Positions 7,651 to 18,398 of a stretch of 64,000 bases of DNA are shown piece after piece (the first letter of the stretch is position 1; each line of letters opens with the position of its first letter). Below the pieces are notes generated by a model that ran no database searches, was not told where the DNA came from, and saw nothing but the letters and a program-made list of their open reading frames with translations. The stretch lies in assembly GCF_039545135.1 (NCBI RefSeq), contig NZ_BAABRU010000009.1, forward strand, positions 1-64,000. The letters are read 5' to 3'. A program made the translations under genes and the position numbers. This DNA comes from Herpetosiphon gulosus (GTDB taxonomy: Bacteria > Chloroflexota > Chloroflexia > Chloroflexales > Herpetosiphonaceae).

Positions 7651-8742
7651 TTATTGTGCAGCAGGAACGCCAGCGACAATATCGCTCAAGATGGCATCGG
7701 CGGCCAATGGACCAAATGCGCTGCTCCAAAGTTGAGCGCTAACGGCCACAACTTGCTTGGATTTTTCAGCTTTCAATTGGCCAAATGCAGCTTGTTCGCG
7801 AGCGCTTGCCAAAGCGCCATCGCCTTCAGCATTGAACGTGGCCACAAACAACCAATCGGTATCAACGGTTGCCAATTGTTCCAAGCTCAAAACATCGGTG
7901 TGTGGTGCATCAGTGCCCAAATCGATCGCCACTTGAGGCAAGTCCAAGCCCAATTCTTCGATCAAGACAACCGCTGGCAACAAACGACCCATCACCAATG
8001 GGCCTTGAGGCATCCAACGGATAACTGCGCCAGTTGTGCCTTCTTTGATTGCCAATTTGGTTTTGGCATCAGCAACTTTAGCATCGAACTCTTTCAACCA
8101 TGCTTCGAGTTCGCTGGTTTTGCCCAAAGCTGCGGCATATTCGCCAGCGGCATCTTTCCAAGCGCCAATACCGTTGGTTGGCACGATGGTTGGAGCAATC
8201 GCGCTCAATTTTTTGTAGGTTTCTTCGTCGATCCGGTTGTGGGTCAAAATCAAGTCGGGGGTTGCCGCAATCACTGCTTCGAAATTGATTTCGCCAGGGT
8301 TACCGACAATCGCAATTCCAGGCACTTTATCGGCGATGTAGGGAGCAACGCCTTCGCTCAAGCGTGAGCTAATGCCACCAACTGGGATAATACCCAAGGC
8401 CACAGCCGTATCCAACGCACCTTCATCAAGCGTCACCAACCGAGCAGGAGTTGCTGGCACTTCGACCGTGCCATAGCGGGTTTCAATGCTACGCGTGCCG
8501 CTAGCACTGGTTTCTGTAGTTGCTTCGGCGGTTGGCGCTTCAGCGGTTGGCGCTTCAGTTGCGGCTGGCACTTCAGTTTGCGCTGGCACTTCGCTTCCCG
8601 CAGGAGGAATGGTTGCTGCTGAAGCCTCGGTGGCCGCAGGTGCAGTGGTGGCAGTTGAAGCCGTGGTCGAGCCACAAGCAGCCAAAGTCACAAGAGCAAG
8701 TAGGGCCAATAATGAACGAAAACGGATTGAAAGGGATGTCAT
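7651..8742 (-). CDS. siderophore-binding lipoprotein
   Basis: A 363-residue extracytoplasmic binding protein of the FepB/FhuD class. The signal peptide ends in the lipobox LAAC, followed by an Ala/Thr/Glu-rich linker of about 70 residues. The domain begins near RSIETRYGTVEVPATPARLV and includes LDEGALDTAVALGI, PDLILTHNRID and the C-terminal LWSSAFGPLAADAILSDI. The ATG at 8742 is selected because the signal peptide starts there; an upstream extension to 8850 would run into the NRPS 3' end. It begins 28 nt after the NRPS stop, so it belongs to the biosynthetic transcript and captures the product outside the membrane. Confidence 0.93.
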   Translation of the reverse strand: MTSLSIRFRSLLALLALVTLAACGSTTASTATTAPAATEASAATIPPAGSEVPAQTEVPAATEAPTAEAPTAEATTETSASGTRSIETRYGTVEVPATPARLVTLDEGALDTAVALGIIPVGGISSRLSEGVAPYIADKVPGIAIVGNPGEINFEAVIAATPDLILTHNRIDEETYKKLSAIAPTIVPTNGIGAWKDAAGEYAAALGKTSELEAWLKEFDAKVADAKTKLAIKEGTTGAVIRWMPQGPLVMGRLLPAVVLIEELGLDLPQVAIDLGTDAPHTDVLSLEQLATVDTDWLFVATFNAEGDGALASAREQAAFGQLKAEKSKQVVAVSAQLWSSAFGPLAADAILSDIVAGVPAAQ

Positions 8743-8770
8743 TGGTGAAAATCCTTTGTATGCTAAAAAC

Positions 8771-11700
8771 TTAGCGAATACCAATACTAGTCTGGCGTAA
8801 ATCGGGCGCGGGCAATAAACCCGTTCGAATACACCGCTCAAGATAGCCAAAGAAGCGCTCGCGATCGATCACAGGCACGGCAATGCCATGCGCTGCCAGC
8901 GTTTGCAGCAAGCGTTTGTTTTCAATCGTACCAATTGCGTTGGGCAGTTCCCCGCCATCAGCCTGCCGCTCGAAGAAGGTCAGCGTTGCCTGACTCATCG
9001 CATCGTCGGCGTTGCGCAACGCTTGATACCATTGCTCAACTCTGCACAATTGCACGGCATAGCCATACTCGCCAACCCAGCCCAAAAGTTGAGCAAAACT
9101 GATTGGCTTGCTGGGTGCAAGATTATAAACTCTCACCCCGCGATGGTTACGGCTAAATTGCACGATTGTCTGTGCAGCAAAATCAACTGGATTCCAGATT
9201 TCCTCGACAGGCAGGCTAGGCAGCAAGCCACGCGGCACACCTGCTTGGACAATCCGCCAGAATAAATCATCTTGATTGACAAAATTGCTTTGAATTGGGC
9301 CAACCACCCGCCCCAAACGATAGACGGCAACGGGTAAACCACGGGTGGCCGCTTGTTCGAGCAAGCGTTCGGCGACCCATTTGCTTTGGCTGTAGCCATC
9401 GCGAAGGCCAGCATGCGCTGCCACAAAATCTTCGGGCACGCGGTGCATTACGCTTTGCGGTGGCGAAACTGCCAAGGTTGAAACGTAATGCACTGGGGTG
9501 CAACGCACTGCTGCCAAACGTAGCATTTCGCGGGTGGCGTTGACGTTGACCACCCGCAAGCTGCTATATTCGCGTACCACGCTGACCATCGCAGCATTGT
9601 GATAAATCAAATCGCAGCGTTCGATCAAGCTTTGCCATTGCTGATCGTCAAGCCCAAATTGGGACTGAGCTAAATCGCCCTGCCAGGCATCAACCCGCTC
9701 GGCAAGCTGCTCGGTCGCTAATTCGTAGTGGTGCAAACTTGCTTGCAAACGCTCAAATGCTGCCACATCCGATCCAGCCCGCACCAAACAAATAACGTTG
9801 ACCGTGGTTGTATTAAGCAATTCGGCCAACAGATGCGCCCCGACAAAGCCAGTTGCCCCAGTCAACAACACCGTTTGGATTGGTCGTGGCTGGGCATTCA
9901 GTTGCTTAGGAACAATCTGCTCGGACAAATTGGCATCGCTCACAAATTGCAGCGCGGCCTCGATTGCCTGCTCAAATTCAGGGTCAAGCGCCTGGCTCAG
10001 GCTTGCAATCGTGGGATAGCGGAAGATCAAGGCAGCAGTTACTTCGCGGCCCAAGGCCATACCCAAACGATTAGCAACCTGAATGGTTTGCAGCGATTGA
10101 CCGCCCAAAGCAAAGAAATCGGCTTCGTCGTTGAATTCGGTTTGGCCCAGTACTTCGGCCCAAACTTGGCGAATTAATGCTGGTATATCGTTGGCTGCGG
10201 TATTCACCACAACTGGCGCTGGTGCTAAGGCCGCCACCGCTTTGCGATCGATCTTGCCTGCACTACTGCGCGGCAAGCGTTCAACAATCGTGATCGCTGC
10301 CGGAATTACCGCTGCTGGCAAATGTTGGCTAGCGTGATTACGCAATTCAGCCACGCTCAAACTGGCATCGCTGACAACAACCGCTGCAAACAAGCGCTTG
10401 CTAGCATTGCCAAGCTGCTGGCCAATTACCGCTACTTCGCGTACCGCCGTATGCCGCAAAAAGACCGATTCAATTTCGGCGGGCGTAACGCGCTGGCCGC
10501 TAATTTTGAATTCGTCGTCGCTGCGGCCCACAAACTGTAACTGCCCCTCAAGCAAGTGCACCCGATCGCCTGTGCGATAGGCGCGGGGAGCATGCGGCAA
10601 TTGGCTGAGTTGGCTAAAATTCAGCGCATCCAAATCGGGACGTTGATAATAACCCATTGCCAAACCATTGCCCAGCAAATACAAATCGCCAACATCGCCT
10701 GCAAAAATCGGTTGCTGGTCGCTACCCAAAATAGCTGCTTGTACGCCAGCCAATGGTCGGCCAATCGTAATTAGTTGGTTGGGGTCGCTCAATTCGGCCA
10801 CGGTTGCCACCACAGTCGCCTCGGTTGGGCCATAGGTGTTAAACAAACGCACATTCGGCGCAACCGCGTTTAACCAGCCTTGAACCCGCTCTGGCAGAGC
10901 CGCCTCGCCACCGATGATCACCACCCGCAAGCATTCGGGCAACTGCACCGCGCCTTGGGCCACACTATCGGCCAATTCATGCCAAAAGGCGGTGGGCAAA
11001 TCGAGCACACTAATCGCATGCGTTTGGCAGGCGGACACAAAGCGCTGTAATGATTCGAGCATGGCATCGTTGCGCAGCACCAAGGTCGCACCTTGGCAGA
11101 GCGTCACGAAAATCTCTTCAACGCTGGCATCAAAAGCGAATGGCGCAAATTGCAGCACCCGATCAGCCTCAGTTATTGCGTAACGCTCAGCCGCTGACTG
11201 TACAAAACCCGCCAAGGCTTGATGGCTAATCACCACGCCTTTTGGCTCGCCAGTTGAACCAGAGGTATACATGATGTAGGCAGGTTGGGCCAAATCGACC
11301 CGTGCCTCGAACCATGCATTCGATTTACCAAGCTGCTCGACCAACAGCAAATTAGGCAGATCAAGGGCTTGTTGGGCCAAAACCAAGGCTGGTTGGGCTT
11401 GAGCCACAACACTCGCCAAGCGGCTTTGTGGCCATTGTGGGTCGAGTGGCAGATAGGCCGCCCCACAACAGAGCGTCGCCAAGATCGCGACAATCGCCTC
11501 ACGGCTACGCGGTAAGGCCACCCCAACCACGCTGCCAGCAGTTACCCCGCGCTGCACCAATTGGCCAGCCCACGCATGGACGTGGCTCGCCAACTCGGCA
11601 TAGCTCAGTTGCTCAGTGTCGGTAACCAAAGCCAAGGCATGCGGTTGCTCCTTAGCATTATCTAAAATTTGCTCGATCACGCTGGTGAGTGGCAAGCGCA

Positions 11701-13012
11701 ACTCGCCACCATCAAGCACAAGCGGCGCTGGCAAAACCTGTTGCTCAGCCACAGGTATGCTTGGATTTGCCAGCCATCCATTTAATAGGTGTTGAATCGC
11801 TGCAAAATGATATTCAAGCGCTGCTTGGCCATAGCAAGCCGGATTGGCCTCAAGCGTCAGATAGAGTTGGTTGCCACGCAAAATCACGTTGAAAGCCAAA
11901 TCTTCGACTGGGCCAGCGGTAAGCGTTGTGCTTTGGGCTTGGCAATCGCCGAAATTCAATGGATGATCGAAGGGCATAATGTTGACGACCGGCCCAAATA
12001 AGCGTCGTCCAGCGCCAACAAAGCCCAAATCGCGGCGCAACTGTTCGTAGCGATAGCGGCCATGCTTGCGGAAGGCATTGCGTTCGGCGGCTACCACAGC
12101 AGTTAATTGCGCTAAATCGTGATCAGCGGAAACCTTGAGGCATAGCGGCACAATATTCATGGCCATACACGGCACACGCAACGCCACCGAACCCAAGCGG
12201 CTCATCAAGGGCATGCCCAAGACTACGCTCTGGCTGTTGTTCCAGCGAGCCAAGTAAGCTGCCACCACCGCCATCAAAACATCAGGCCATGTACTACGAG
12301 TAGGCTTGGCAATCGCGGTTAATTGCTCGATCAAATCACTCGCTAACGCCGTGCTCAAACGAATGCTCCGTGGCTGCGATAAGCCAGTTTGCTCGGTCAG
12401 GCTGACGACTTGTGGGTTAGCAGCAAAGCGATTGAGCCAAAACTCGCGATCCAGCGTGGCTTGAATCGAGGCTTGATACGCTTGATCTTCGGCAATCACT
12501 GGAGCTAAATCGCCAAAGCTTGGGCTTGGCGTGGCTTTGATTTGTAAGGCTGAGTAAATTTCGGCGACCCGCTTGGTGAGCAAGGCAAAACTATAGCCAT
12601 CTAAGGCGATATGATGCGCCCGCAAATACCACCACACCTGATCGTCGGCAATTTGCAAAATGGCTGTGTTGAACAACGGGCCAGTCGCCAGATCAATCAC
12701 ATTGCCCAAATCGTGCTGCATCCAAGCCAAAGCACGAGCTTCAGCATCAGGCAAATCGCGTAAATCATGCACGGTCGGGTTGATTGGCTGTGGCTCAACC
12801 AACGCATACGGCTGATCATGCTCAAGCCCAAAGCGCAAATGCAGGGTTGCGGCTTCAGCAAAGGCCTGCTCAATCGCAGCGGTCAAGTTAGCAAGCTCAA
12901 CCACACCGCGCAAGGTCACATATTCGGCTGTGTTATACAGCGGACTACTCGGATCGAGCTGTTGACCCAGCCAAATGCCATGTTGTGCCGCCGATAGCGC
13001 CAGCTTAGCCAT
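8771..13012 (-). CDS. non-ribosomal peptide synthetase, C-A-PCP-reductase (myxochelin type)
   Basis: A 1413-residue single-module NRPS. The condensation domain (about 1-440) has the active HHIALDG at 133-139. The adenylation domain (about 455-940) has YTSGSTGEPKG, TYGPTEAT and YRTGDR. The carrier domain (about 950-1015) has LGGQSLQ, and the terminal thioester reductase (about 1030-1413) has TGATGFVGAHLL and a YSQSK pair. Reading the specificity pocket against the GrsA pattern gives D-A-E-D-I-G-T-V-V-K, a lysine-type code starting DAE. The layout equals MxcG of myxochelin synthesis: two dihydroxybenzoyl groups are joined to lysine and released by reduction. The ATG at 13012 overlaps the upstream stop by 8 nt. 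Substrate is inferred, not shown. Confidence 0.93.
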   Translation of the reverse strand: MAKLALSAAQHGIWLGQQLDPSSPLYNTAEYVTLRGVVELANLTAAIEQAFAEAATLHLRFGLEHDQPYALVEPQPINPTVHDLRDLPDAEARALAWMQHDLGNVIDLATGPLFNTAILQIADDQVWWYLRAHHIALDGYSFALLTKRVAEIYSALQIKATPSPSFGDLAPVIAEDQAYQASIQATLDREFWLNRFAANPQVVSLTEQTGLSQPRSIRLSTALASDLIEQLTAIAKPTRSTWPDVLMAVVAAYLARWNNSQSVVLGMPLMSRLGSVALRVPCMAMNIVPLCLKVSADHDLAQLTAVVAAERNAFRKHGRYRYEQLRRDLGFVGAGRRLFGPVVNIMPFDHPLNFGDCQAQSTTLTAGPVEDLAFNVILRGNQLYLTLEANPACYGQAALEYHFAAIQHLLNGWLANPSIPVAEQQVLPAPLVLDGGELRLPLTSVIEQILDNAKEQPHALALVTDTEQLSYAELASHVHAWAGQLVQRGVTAGSVVGVALPRSREAIVAILATLCCGAAYLPLDPQWPQSRLASVVAQAQPALVLAQQALDLPNLLLVEQLGKSNAWFEARVDLAQPAYIMYTSGSTGEPKGVVISHQALAGFVQSAAERYAITEADRVLQFAPFAFDASVEEIFVTLCQGATLVLRNDAMLESLQRFVSACQTHAISVLDLPTAFWHELADSVAQGAVQLPECLRVVIIGGEAALPERVQGWLNAVAPNVRLFNTYGPTEATVVATVAELSDPNQLITIGRPLAGVQAAILGSDQQPIFAGDVGDLYLLGNGLAMGYYQRPDLDALNFSQLSQLPHAPRAYRTGDRVHLLEGQLQFVGRSDDEFKISGQRVTPAEIESVFLRHTAVREVAVIGQQLGNASKRLFAAVVVSDASLSVAELRNHASQHLPAAVIPAAITIVERLPRSSAGKIDRKAVAALAPAPVVVNTAANDIPALIRQVWAEVLGQTEFNDEADFFALGGQSLQTIQVANRLGMALGREVTAALIFRYPTIASLSQALDPEFEQAIEAALQFVSDANLSEQIVPKQLNAQPRPIQTVLLTGATGFVGAHLLAELLNTTTVNVICLVRAGSDVAAFERLQASLHHYELATEQLAERVDAWQGDLAQSQFGLDDQQWQSLIERCDLIYHNAAMVSVVREYSSLRVVNVNATREMLRLAAVRCTPVHYVSTLAVSPPQSVMHRVPEDFVAAHAGLRDGYSQSKWVAERLLEQAATRGLPVAVYRLGRVVGPIQSNFVNQDDLFWRIVQAGVPRGLLPSLPVEEIWNPVDFAAQTIVQFSRNHRGVRVYNLAPSKPISFAQLLGWVGEYGYAVQLCRVEQWYQALRNADDAMSQATLTFFERQADGGELPNAIGTIENKRLLQTLAAHGIAVPVIDRERFFGYLERCIRTGLLPAPDLRQTSIGIR

Positions 13013-13862
13013 GAGCTTGCTCCAGGAGTGGCGTGGCAAAGCGACGTTGCCACCATTCGGCCAAGGTTGGGGTTTCGGCCAATTCGGCAAAGCCAACCTC
13101 GCAGCCTGCTGCCCGCCAGCGCTCGGCCAAGGTCATCAAGCGCACTGAATCCAAGCCCCAATCGAGCAAGTTATCATCAGCACCGATGCTTTCAACATCA
13201 TCGAGCAAATCGTGCAACTCGCTGCGTAATTGGTTGTAGCCCAATTCGCGGACCAATTGCTCGGTCGTAGTGACCACAGCGCAACGGCCAGCGGCATAGT
13301 GCAAGGCCATGCGATGCTCGTCAAGCGTGAAATCGGCGACAGCATCGGCCACAAAGAATGGCTGAATATCTTGCATAAAGGCATCGCAAGCGGTCAACAA
13401 ACAGCCAAGATGGGCATAAACCCCACAGACAATTAGTTGATCGCGGCCTGCTTCACGCAACAATTCGCGCAACGGCGTGCGTTGAAATGCGCTATAGCGC
13501 CATTTGGTAATTACTTGATCGCCAGCCCTCGGCGCAAGCGGCGCGACAATCTCCGGTGGCGTGCCAGTGCTCAAGCCTTTACCCCAAAATGTGCTCAACA
13601 AACCCCGATCTTCGGGCGCTTGGTCGCCTGGTTGGGCCGAATAAAACACCGGAATGCCCAAGGCATGAGCGTGATCACGCAAGCTGGCAATCGAACGCAA
13701 CACGCTGCTAATTGGCTCTTCGCCAGCAGGAAAAGCATCGATAAAATAATTTTGCAAATCGTGAATTAACAAGGCTACGCGCTGTGGCTCAGCCGCCCAA
13801 GTGGCGCGGTTGGTTGGTAATTCAGTTGGAATTGCATAAGCCGCAATTGATGGTAACGCCAT
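13005..13862 (-). CDS. dhbB: isochorismatase with aryl carrier domain
   Basis: A 285-residue EntB/DhbB-type bifunctional protein. The N-terminal isochorismatase (about 1-205) has LLIHDLQNYFIDAF with the catalytic Asp, VITKWRYSAFQRTPL with the catalytic Lys, and VCGVYAHLGCLLTACDAF. The C-terminal aryl carrier domain (about 210-285) has the phosphopantetheine serine in LDWGLDSVRLM. It converts isochorismate to 2,3-dihydro-2,3-dihydroxybenzoate and then carries the activated aryl group to the NRPS condensation domain. AAGGAT precedes the ATG. Its stop overlaps the NRPS start, so the two are translationally coupled. Confidence 0.96.
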   Translation of the reverse strand: MALPSIAAYAIPTELPTNRATWAAEPQRVALLIHDLQNYFIDAFPAGEEPISSVLRSIASLRDHAHALGIPVFYSAQPGDQAPEDRGLLSTFWGKGLSTGTPPEIVAPLAPRAGDQVITKWRYSAFQRTPLRELLREAGRDQLIVCGVYAHLGCLLTACDAFMQDIQPFFVADAVADFTLDEHRMALHYAAGRCAVVTTTEQLVRELGYNQLRSELHDLLDDVESIGADDNLLDWGLDSVRLMTLAERWRAAGCEVGFAELAETPTLAEWWQRRFATPLLEQAHG

Positions 13863-13873
13863 AATTTATCCTT

Positions 13874-15502
13874 CTAGGCTGGCACACGACCAGCACTTAA
13901 TTGCTCACGTAACAGCCGTTTGTTGATCTTGCCAACCCCAGTTTTGGGCAAACTCGCGACGATTTCGACCCGATCTGGCAATTTGTATTCGGCAAGCCCA
14001 CGGCTGCGCAAAAATTGCACCACCTCGCGGCGGTTGATATTCACGCCGTTGCTGACAATCACCGCACAAGTACGTTCGCCTAAAAATCGATCAGGCAAAC
14101 CCACCAGTGCCACATCGTGAATCGCTGGGTGATTGAGCAGATGTTGCTCGATTTCTTCGGCGGCGACTTTTTCGCCACCACGATTGATTTGATCTTTGGC
14201 GCGGCCTTCGACTGAAACATAGCCAGCGGCGTTCAGTCGTGCCAGATCGCCAGTACGATAAAAACCGTCGCTGGTAAAAGCCCGTTGATTATGTTCCGCA
14301 GCGCGATAATAGCCGCGAATCGTGTAGGGGCCCCGGGTAATTAGGTGGCCAAGCTCACCCAGTGGCAAATCTTTATCTTCATCATCAACAATTCGCACTT
14401 CATCCAAAGGCGAAATTGGGCGGCCTTGGGTGGTGCAAATCAACTCAGCCGGATCATCAAGCCGCGTGTAATTAACCAAACCCTCAGCCATGCCATAGAC
14501 TTGTTGCAATTGGCAGCCAAGCTCAGGCTGTACACGGTGGGCGGTATCGGCACCAAAGGACGCACCACCGACCAAAATCTGCTTGAGGCTGGTTAACTCG
14601 GCCTTACGATTAGCCGCAGCATCGAGCCACAGCAAGGCTAGCGGCGGCACCATTCCGGTGATCGTCACGCCTTCGCGGGCAATCAAGGGAAAAGCCACAT
14701 CAGGGCTTGGTTGCGGCGCAAGCACCACTGTGCCGCCCGCCGCCAAGGTTCCCAAGGTTCCAGGCGAACTCATCGGGAAGTTGTGAGCCATTGGCAGCAC
14801 GCACAAATAGACACTACTAGCATCCAGCTCACAGATTTCAGCGCTGGCTCGCACTGAGTACAAATAATCGTCGTGGGTACGGGCAATCAATTTGGGCACA
14901 CCAGTGCTGCCGCCCGAAAGCTGAAACAACGCCACCTCGGCAGGATCAAGCGTGGGAAATTCGCTTGGCTCGGCATCAATCTCAGCCAAAGCAGTGAATG
15001 GTCCAGCCTCACCCACCACCAACACATGTTCAAGCGTTGGCGCGACCACTTTGATCTCAGCCGCCAAGCTGCGATAATCGAAACTACCAACGTTATCGGC
15101 AATCACATAAGCTACCGCCTCGCTGTGCTGGCAAAAATAGCCAATTTCAGCCAAGCGATGGGCTGGCAGAGCCATCAACGGAATCGCGCCAACCCGAAAG
15201 AGCGCAAAACAAACCACAAACCATTCGGCACAATTGGGCAATTGCACAACGACGCGCTGTTTTGGTTGGATGCCGAGCTGTTGCAAACCCGCCGCCAAGC
15301 GATCAACCCGTTGATCAAGCTCGCGATAGCTCCAACGGCGTTCGCCACACACCACAGCGGTGGCTTCGCCCGAGCGCTGCGCCCACTCGCGCAGCGCTTC
15401 GCCAAAGGTCTGATCAACCCAATAGCCAGTCTTGCGATAGCGTTCGGCAAACTCGGCGGGCCAAGCGGTTGTGCCCTCAAGGCCAAGCGTCAGCTCAGCC
15501 AT
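13874..15502 (-). CDS. dhbE: 2,3-dihydroxybenzoate-AMP ligase
   Basis: A 542-residue stand-alone aryl-adenylating enzyme of the EntE/DhbE family. Visible motifs are [19 protein letters not shown] (core A3), [17 protein letters not shown], the YRTGDLARL core and [20 protein letters not shown], with the C-terminal lysine motif [10 protein letters not shown]. It activates 2,3-dihydroxybenzoate with ATP and loads it on the aryl carrier domain encoded 11 nt downstream. The ATG overlaps the stop of the isochorismate synthase gene by one base (TAATG). Length is normal for the family. Confidence 0.96.
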   Translation of the reverse strand: MAELTLGLEGTTAWPAEFAERYRKTGYWVDQTFGEALREWAQRSGEATAVVCGERRWSYRELDQRVDRLAAGLQQLGIQPKQRVVVQLPNCAEWFVVCFALFRVGAIPLMALPAHRLAEIGYFCQHSEAVAYVIADNVGSFDYRSLAAEIKVVAPTLEHVLVVGEAGPFTALAEIDAEPSEFPTLDPAEVALFQLSGGSTGVPKLIARTHDDYLYSVRASAEICELDASSVYLCVLPMAHNFPMSSPGTLGTLAAGGTVVLAPQPSPDVAFPLIAREGVTITGMVPPLALLWLDAAANRKAELTSLKQILVGGASFGADTAHRVQPELGCQLQQVYGMAEGLVNYTRLDDPAELICTTQGRPISPLDEVRIVDDEDKDLPLGELGHLITRGPYTIRGYYRAAEHNQRAFTSDGFYRTGDLARLNAAGYVSVEGRAKDQINRGGEKVAAEEIEQHLLNHPAIHDVALVGLPDRFLGERTCAVIVSNGVNINRREVVQFLRSRGLAEYKLPDRVEIVASLPKTGVGKINKRLLREQLSAGRVPA

Positions 15503-16689
15503 TAGGCCACCTCGCCTTCGCTATCGATACCCATCGCCAGTAACATCGTGCGAAATTTTGCCCCAGTTTCGGCCAATTCAGCTTCAGGAGTCGAACCAAG
15601 CACCACTCCAGCGCCAGCAAACAAGCGCAACGATTGATCAACAACTTCGGCACAGCGAATCGTCACAATCCATTCGCCATCGCCTTGGGCGTTGCACCAA
15701 CCAACCATGCCCGTGAAAAAGCCCCGATCAAACGGTTCGATTTCACGGATGGCGGCGCGGGCGGCCTCGGTAGGCGTGCCACACACTGCTGGAGTTGGGT
15801 GCAACGCCAATGCCAGACCTAAAGACGAAGGCGCATCAGCGTTTAATTCGCCAATCAAGGTTGTCGAGAGATGCCACATTGTCGCTGTGGAAATGACGGT
15901 TGGCGATGGAACTTCGAGGTTCGTACAGAATGGCGCTAAAGCTGCTGCTACCGCATCAACCACAACCTTATGTTCGTGTAAATCTTTGGGTGATACAAGC
16001 AAACCTGCTGCCCGCCGTGCATCTTCCTCGGGGTCGGCACTGCGGGGAATCGAGCCAGCTAAGGGATTGGCGATCACTTGATTGCCATTGCGGGCCAGTA
16101 ACAACTCAGGGCTAGCCCCAACCAACGCACGGCGGGTTGGCAATGGCACAGCAAAGGTGTAGCCAGTTTTGTTATTACGCGCCAAATTCGCCAAAATCAA
16201 ATTCACATCAAGTGGTGCTTCGGCGGTCAATTGCAACGAGCGTGAGAGCACAACTTTTTGCAAATCGCCAGCCTGCATTTTGGCCAAGGCTTGCGCCACG
16301 CCCTGTTTGTAGTGCTCGGGCGCAGGCATTGGCTCGATGTTGCAATGGGGCAAACGTTGGTTATGCCAGTAGGGTTGCGCCTCGGCGTGCAACGGGCCAG
16401 CCCAAGCCACACGTGAAGGCAAAGCCAAATAAGCCGCAGCATCGGGAGCAAAAGGTAATGCCCCAACCACCACTGGATTAACCTCGCCACCACGTTCAGC
16501 CCGTTGCAAGGCCTCGTTAACTCGTTGCTCAAGCTCAGGCAAAGCGGTTTGGCTAATCAAATCAACATAGCTCAGTTGAGCCAGCAAGGTATGATTGGGC
16601 GATGCAAAGAAAAAGGCCGATTCTGCTTGATAGTTGTCTAGCAATTGCCACGCCGATTCGCGTAGCCGTTCTTGTTCAAAACTGCTCAT
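15502..16689 (-). CDS. dhbC: isochorismate synthase
   Basis: A 395-residue chorismate-utilising enzyme. Family landmarks are [36 protein letters not shown], the KEH-like [13 protein letters not shown] with the general acid/base Glu, [14 protein letters not shown], and [26 protein letters not shown]. The [10 protein letters not shown] block separates isochorismate synthases from anthranilate synthases. The second ATG (16689) is chosen because AAGGA lies 8 nt before it and overlaps the first ATG at 16698. It channels chorismate into the catechol pathway. Confidence 0.95.
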   Translation of the reverse strand: MSSFEQERLRESAWQLLDNYQAESAFFFASPNHTLLAQLSYVDLISQTALPELEQRVNEALQRAERGGEVNPVVVGALPFAPDAAAYLALPSRVAWAGPLHAEAQPYWHNQRLPHCNIEPMPAPEHYKQGVAQALAKMQAGDLQKVVLSRSLQLTAEAPLDVNLILANLARNNKTGYTFAVPLPTRRALVGASPELLLARNGNQVIANPLAGSIPRSADPEEDARRAAGLLVSPKDLHEHKVVVDAVAAALAPFCTNLEVPSPTVISTATMWHLSTTLIGELNADAPSSLGLALALHPTPAVCGTPTEAARAAIREIEPFDRGFFTGMVGWCNAQGDGEWIVTIRCAEVVDQSLRLFAGAGVVLGSTPEAELAETGAKFRTMLLAMGIDSEGEVA

Positions 16690-16726
16690 GATCGTCATCC
16701 TTAATTGCGTGCTACACAGCGTTGGC

Positions 16727-17584
16727 TTAATTCAGACCCACTTCCCGCGCGACTGGCTGGGCGTATTGTTGATTGATTTTTTCCATCAAATCAGCAAAGT
16801 GTTCGTGGTTCAACGATTGGGGGCCATCCGAGCTAGCATGGTCAGGATCATGATGAACTTCGATCATCAAGCCATCGCCGCCAACCGCCAAGCCTGCCAA
16901 AGCCAACGGCGCAACCAAGTACCATTTGCCAGTGCCATGGCTAGGATCAACAATCACTGGCAGATGGCTGCGATGTTTGGCCATCGCCACAGCATTCAAA
17001 TCGAGGGTGTTGCGGGTAGCATTTTCAAAAGTACGAATGCCGCGCTCGCATAAAATCACGTTGCGATTGCCGGTAGCCAGCACATATTCGGCGGCCAGTA
17101 GCCATTCTTCAATCGTGCCAGCCGGGCCACGTTTGACCATGACAGGGCGGCCAGTGCGACCAGCGGCTTCGAGCAAAGCAAAATTTTGCATATTGCGTGC
17201 GCCAATTTGAATCACGTCAGTGTATTCGGCCACCAAATCGACATCGGCGGTGTTGAGCGCTTCGGTAATAATTGGCAAGCCTGTTTCGGCACGAGCTTTG
17301 GCCAAAATTTTTAAGCCTGCTTCGCCCAAGCCACGGAAGGCATAGGGTGAGGTGCGGGGTTTGAAAGCCCCGCCGCGCAGCATATGTGCTCCGGCTTCGG
17401 CCACAGCGTAGGCCGTGTTGAGCAATTGGCTTTCTGATTCAACTGAACATGGGCCAGCCATTACGACTGGTTGGCCGCCGCCAATCTTGACCGAGCCAAG
17501 ATCCACAATCGTGGTTTGGTAGGCATCGGTGCGAGCAGCAAGTCGATACGGCGCGGGCTTGGTCGATGCGTTTGCATTGCTCAT
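16727..17584 (-). CDS. aroF: 3-deoxy-7-phosphoheptulonate (DAHP) synthase
   Basis: A 285-residue DAHP synthase of the short type I-beta/KDO8P-like class. Motifs include [66 protein letters not shown] and [12 protein letters not shown]. There is no regulatory extension. An AAGGATCT site precedes the ATG at 17584; a longer frame upstream would overlap the preceding gene. Located inside the siderophore operon (19 nt after dhbA), it probably raises flux from the shikimate pathway into chorismate under iron limitation. The Stigmatella myxochelin cluster likewise has a neighbouring DAHP synthase gene. Confidence 0.95.
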   Translation of the reverse strand: MSNANASTKPAPYRLAARTDAYQTTIVDLGSVKIGGGQPVVMAGPCSVESESQLLNTAYAVAEAGAHMLRGGAFKPRTSPYAFRGLGEAGLKILAKARAETGLPIITEALNTADVDLVAEYTDVIQIGARNMQNFALLEAAGRTGRPVMVKRGPAGTIEEWLLAAEYVLATGNRNVILCERGIRTFENATRNTLDLNAVAMAKHRSHLPVIVDPSHGTGKWYLVAPLALAGLAVGGDGLMIEVHHDPDHASSDGPQSLNHEHFADLMEKINQQYAQPVAREVGLN

Positions 17585-17603
17585 GAGCGAGAGATCCTTG
17601 TAT

Positions 17604-18398
17604 CTAAGCACCAAGCGTTGCGCCGCCATCAATGCGCAAATCGTGCATGGTGATGTGGCGAGCACGCTCGGAGAGTAAAAAAACAACAGCGTTGGCAATA
17701 TCGGCAGGCTTGGCAATTCGCCCCAACGGAATCCCCAAGCGAAATGTCTCCAATGAGCCAGCAATCACCCGTTGCGGGCCAGTTTCGTCGTGCCACAACA
17801 TGCGTTGCATGGCGGTGTCGGTCGAGCCAGGTGAAACGACATTACAGCGAATCTTATGTTGGGCTAATTCAAGGCCCAAGCACATGGTCAAGGCAGTCGC
17901 AGCAGCTTTCGAGGCAGCATAGGCCGCCATCTGCATGCGCGGAACGCCAGCGGCATTCGAGCCAACCGTCACGATGCTACCAGCTTGGCGTGGAACCATG
18001 CGCCGAGCAACCGCCCGCGTGAGGTTGAACACGCCCGTGGCATTCACATCGAGACTAGTCGCCCAATCTTCATCGCTTAATTCGACTACAGGAGCCATGC
18101 GCAAAATGCCAGCAACATTCACCAGCAGGCCAATCGGCCCAGTCTGTTTTTCGATCGTGTCAACCAATGCTTCAACTGCTTGGGCCTTACGCACATCGAT
18201 TGTGCGCGTGCTGAGTTGGCCTTCGCCAATTTCCAAGCGTTGGTGCAACGCCTGCAAAACAGCCGATTGAACATCCAGCGCCACTACATGGACACCATGG
18301 CGACATAATTCTTGGGCAACTGCGGCTCCAATGCCTTGAGCAGCACCTGTCACCAGGGCTACTTGGTTTTTCAGTTCGGGGTATTCAGAAAATTGCAC
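17604..18398 (-). CDS. dhbA: 2,3-dihydro-2,3-dihydroxybenzoate dehydrogenase
   Basis: A 264-residue short-chain dehydrogenase. The NAD site is [16 protein letters not shown] (about 16-31), the NVAGILRM motif follows, and the catalytic Ser/Tyr/Lys are in [23 protein letters not shown] (quoted as SNAAGVPR and YAASK). The [14 protein letters not shown] stretch is characteristic of EntA/DhbA. It oxidises the dihydrodiol to 2,3-dihydroxybenzoate with NAD. It is the first gene of the co-directional siderophore locus, so the promoter for the biosynthetic transcript should lie just upstream. Confidence 0.95.
   Translation of the reverse strand: MQFSEYPELKNQVALVTGAAQGIGAAVAQELCRHGVHVVALDVQSAVLQALHQRLEIGEGQLSTRTIDVRKAQAVEALVDTIEKQTGPIGLLVNVAGILRMAPVVELSDEDWATSLDVNATGVFNLTRAVARRMVPRQAGSIVTVGSNAAGVPRMQMAAYAASKAAATALTMCLGLELAQHKIRCNVVSPGSTDTAMQRMLWHDETGPQRVIAGSLETFRLGIPLGRIAKPADIANAVVFLLSERARHITMHDLRIDGGATLGA

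Noticed and set aside
7639..8367. Plus-strand frame of 242 codons opposite the siderophore-binding protein
   Set aside because: It is a shadow of a well-supported lipoprotein gene; composition is Cys/Phe/Gln-rich and non-protein-like.
14873..15505. Plus-strand frame of 210 codons opposite dhbE
   Set aside because: The DHB-AMP ligase on the minus strand explains the region fully; no start signal is present.
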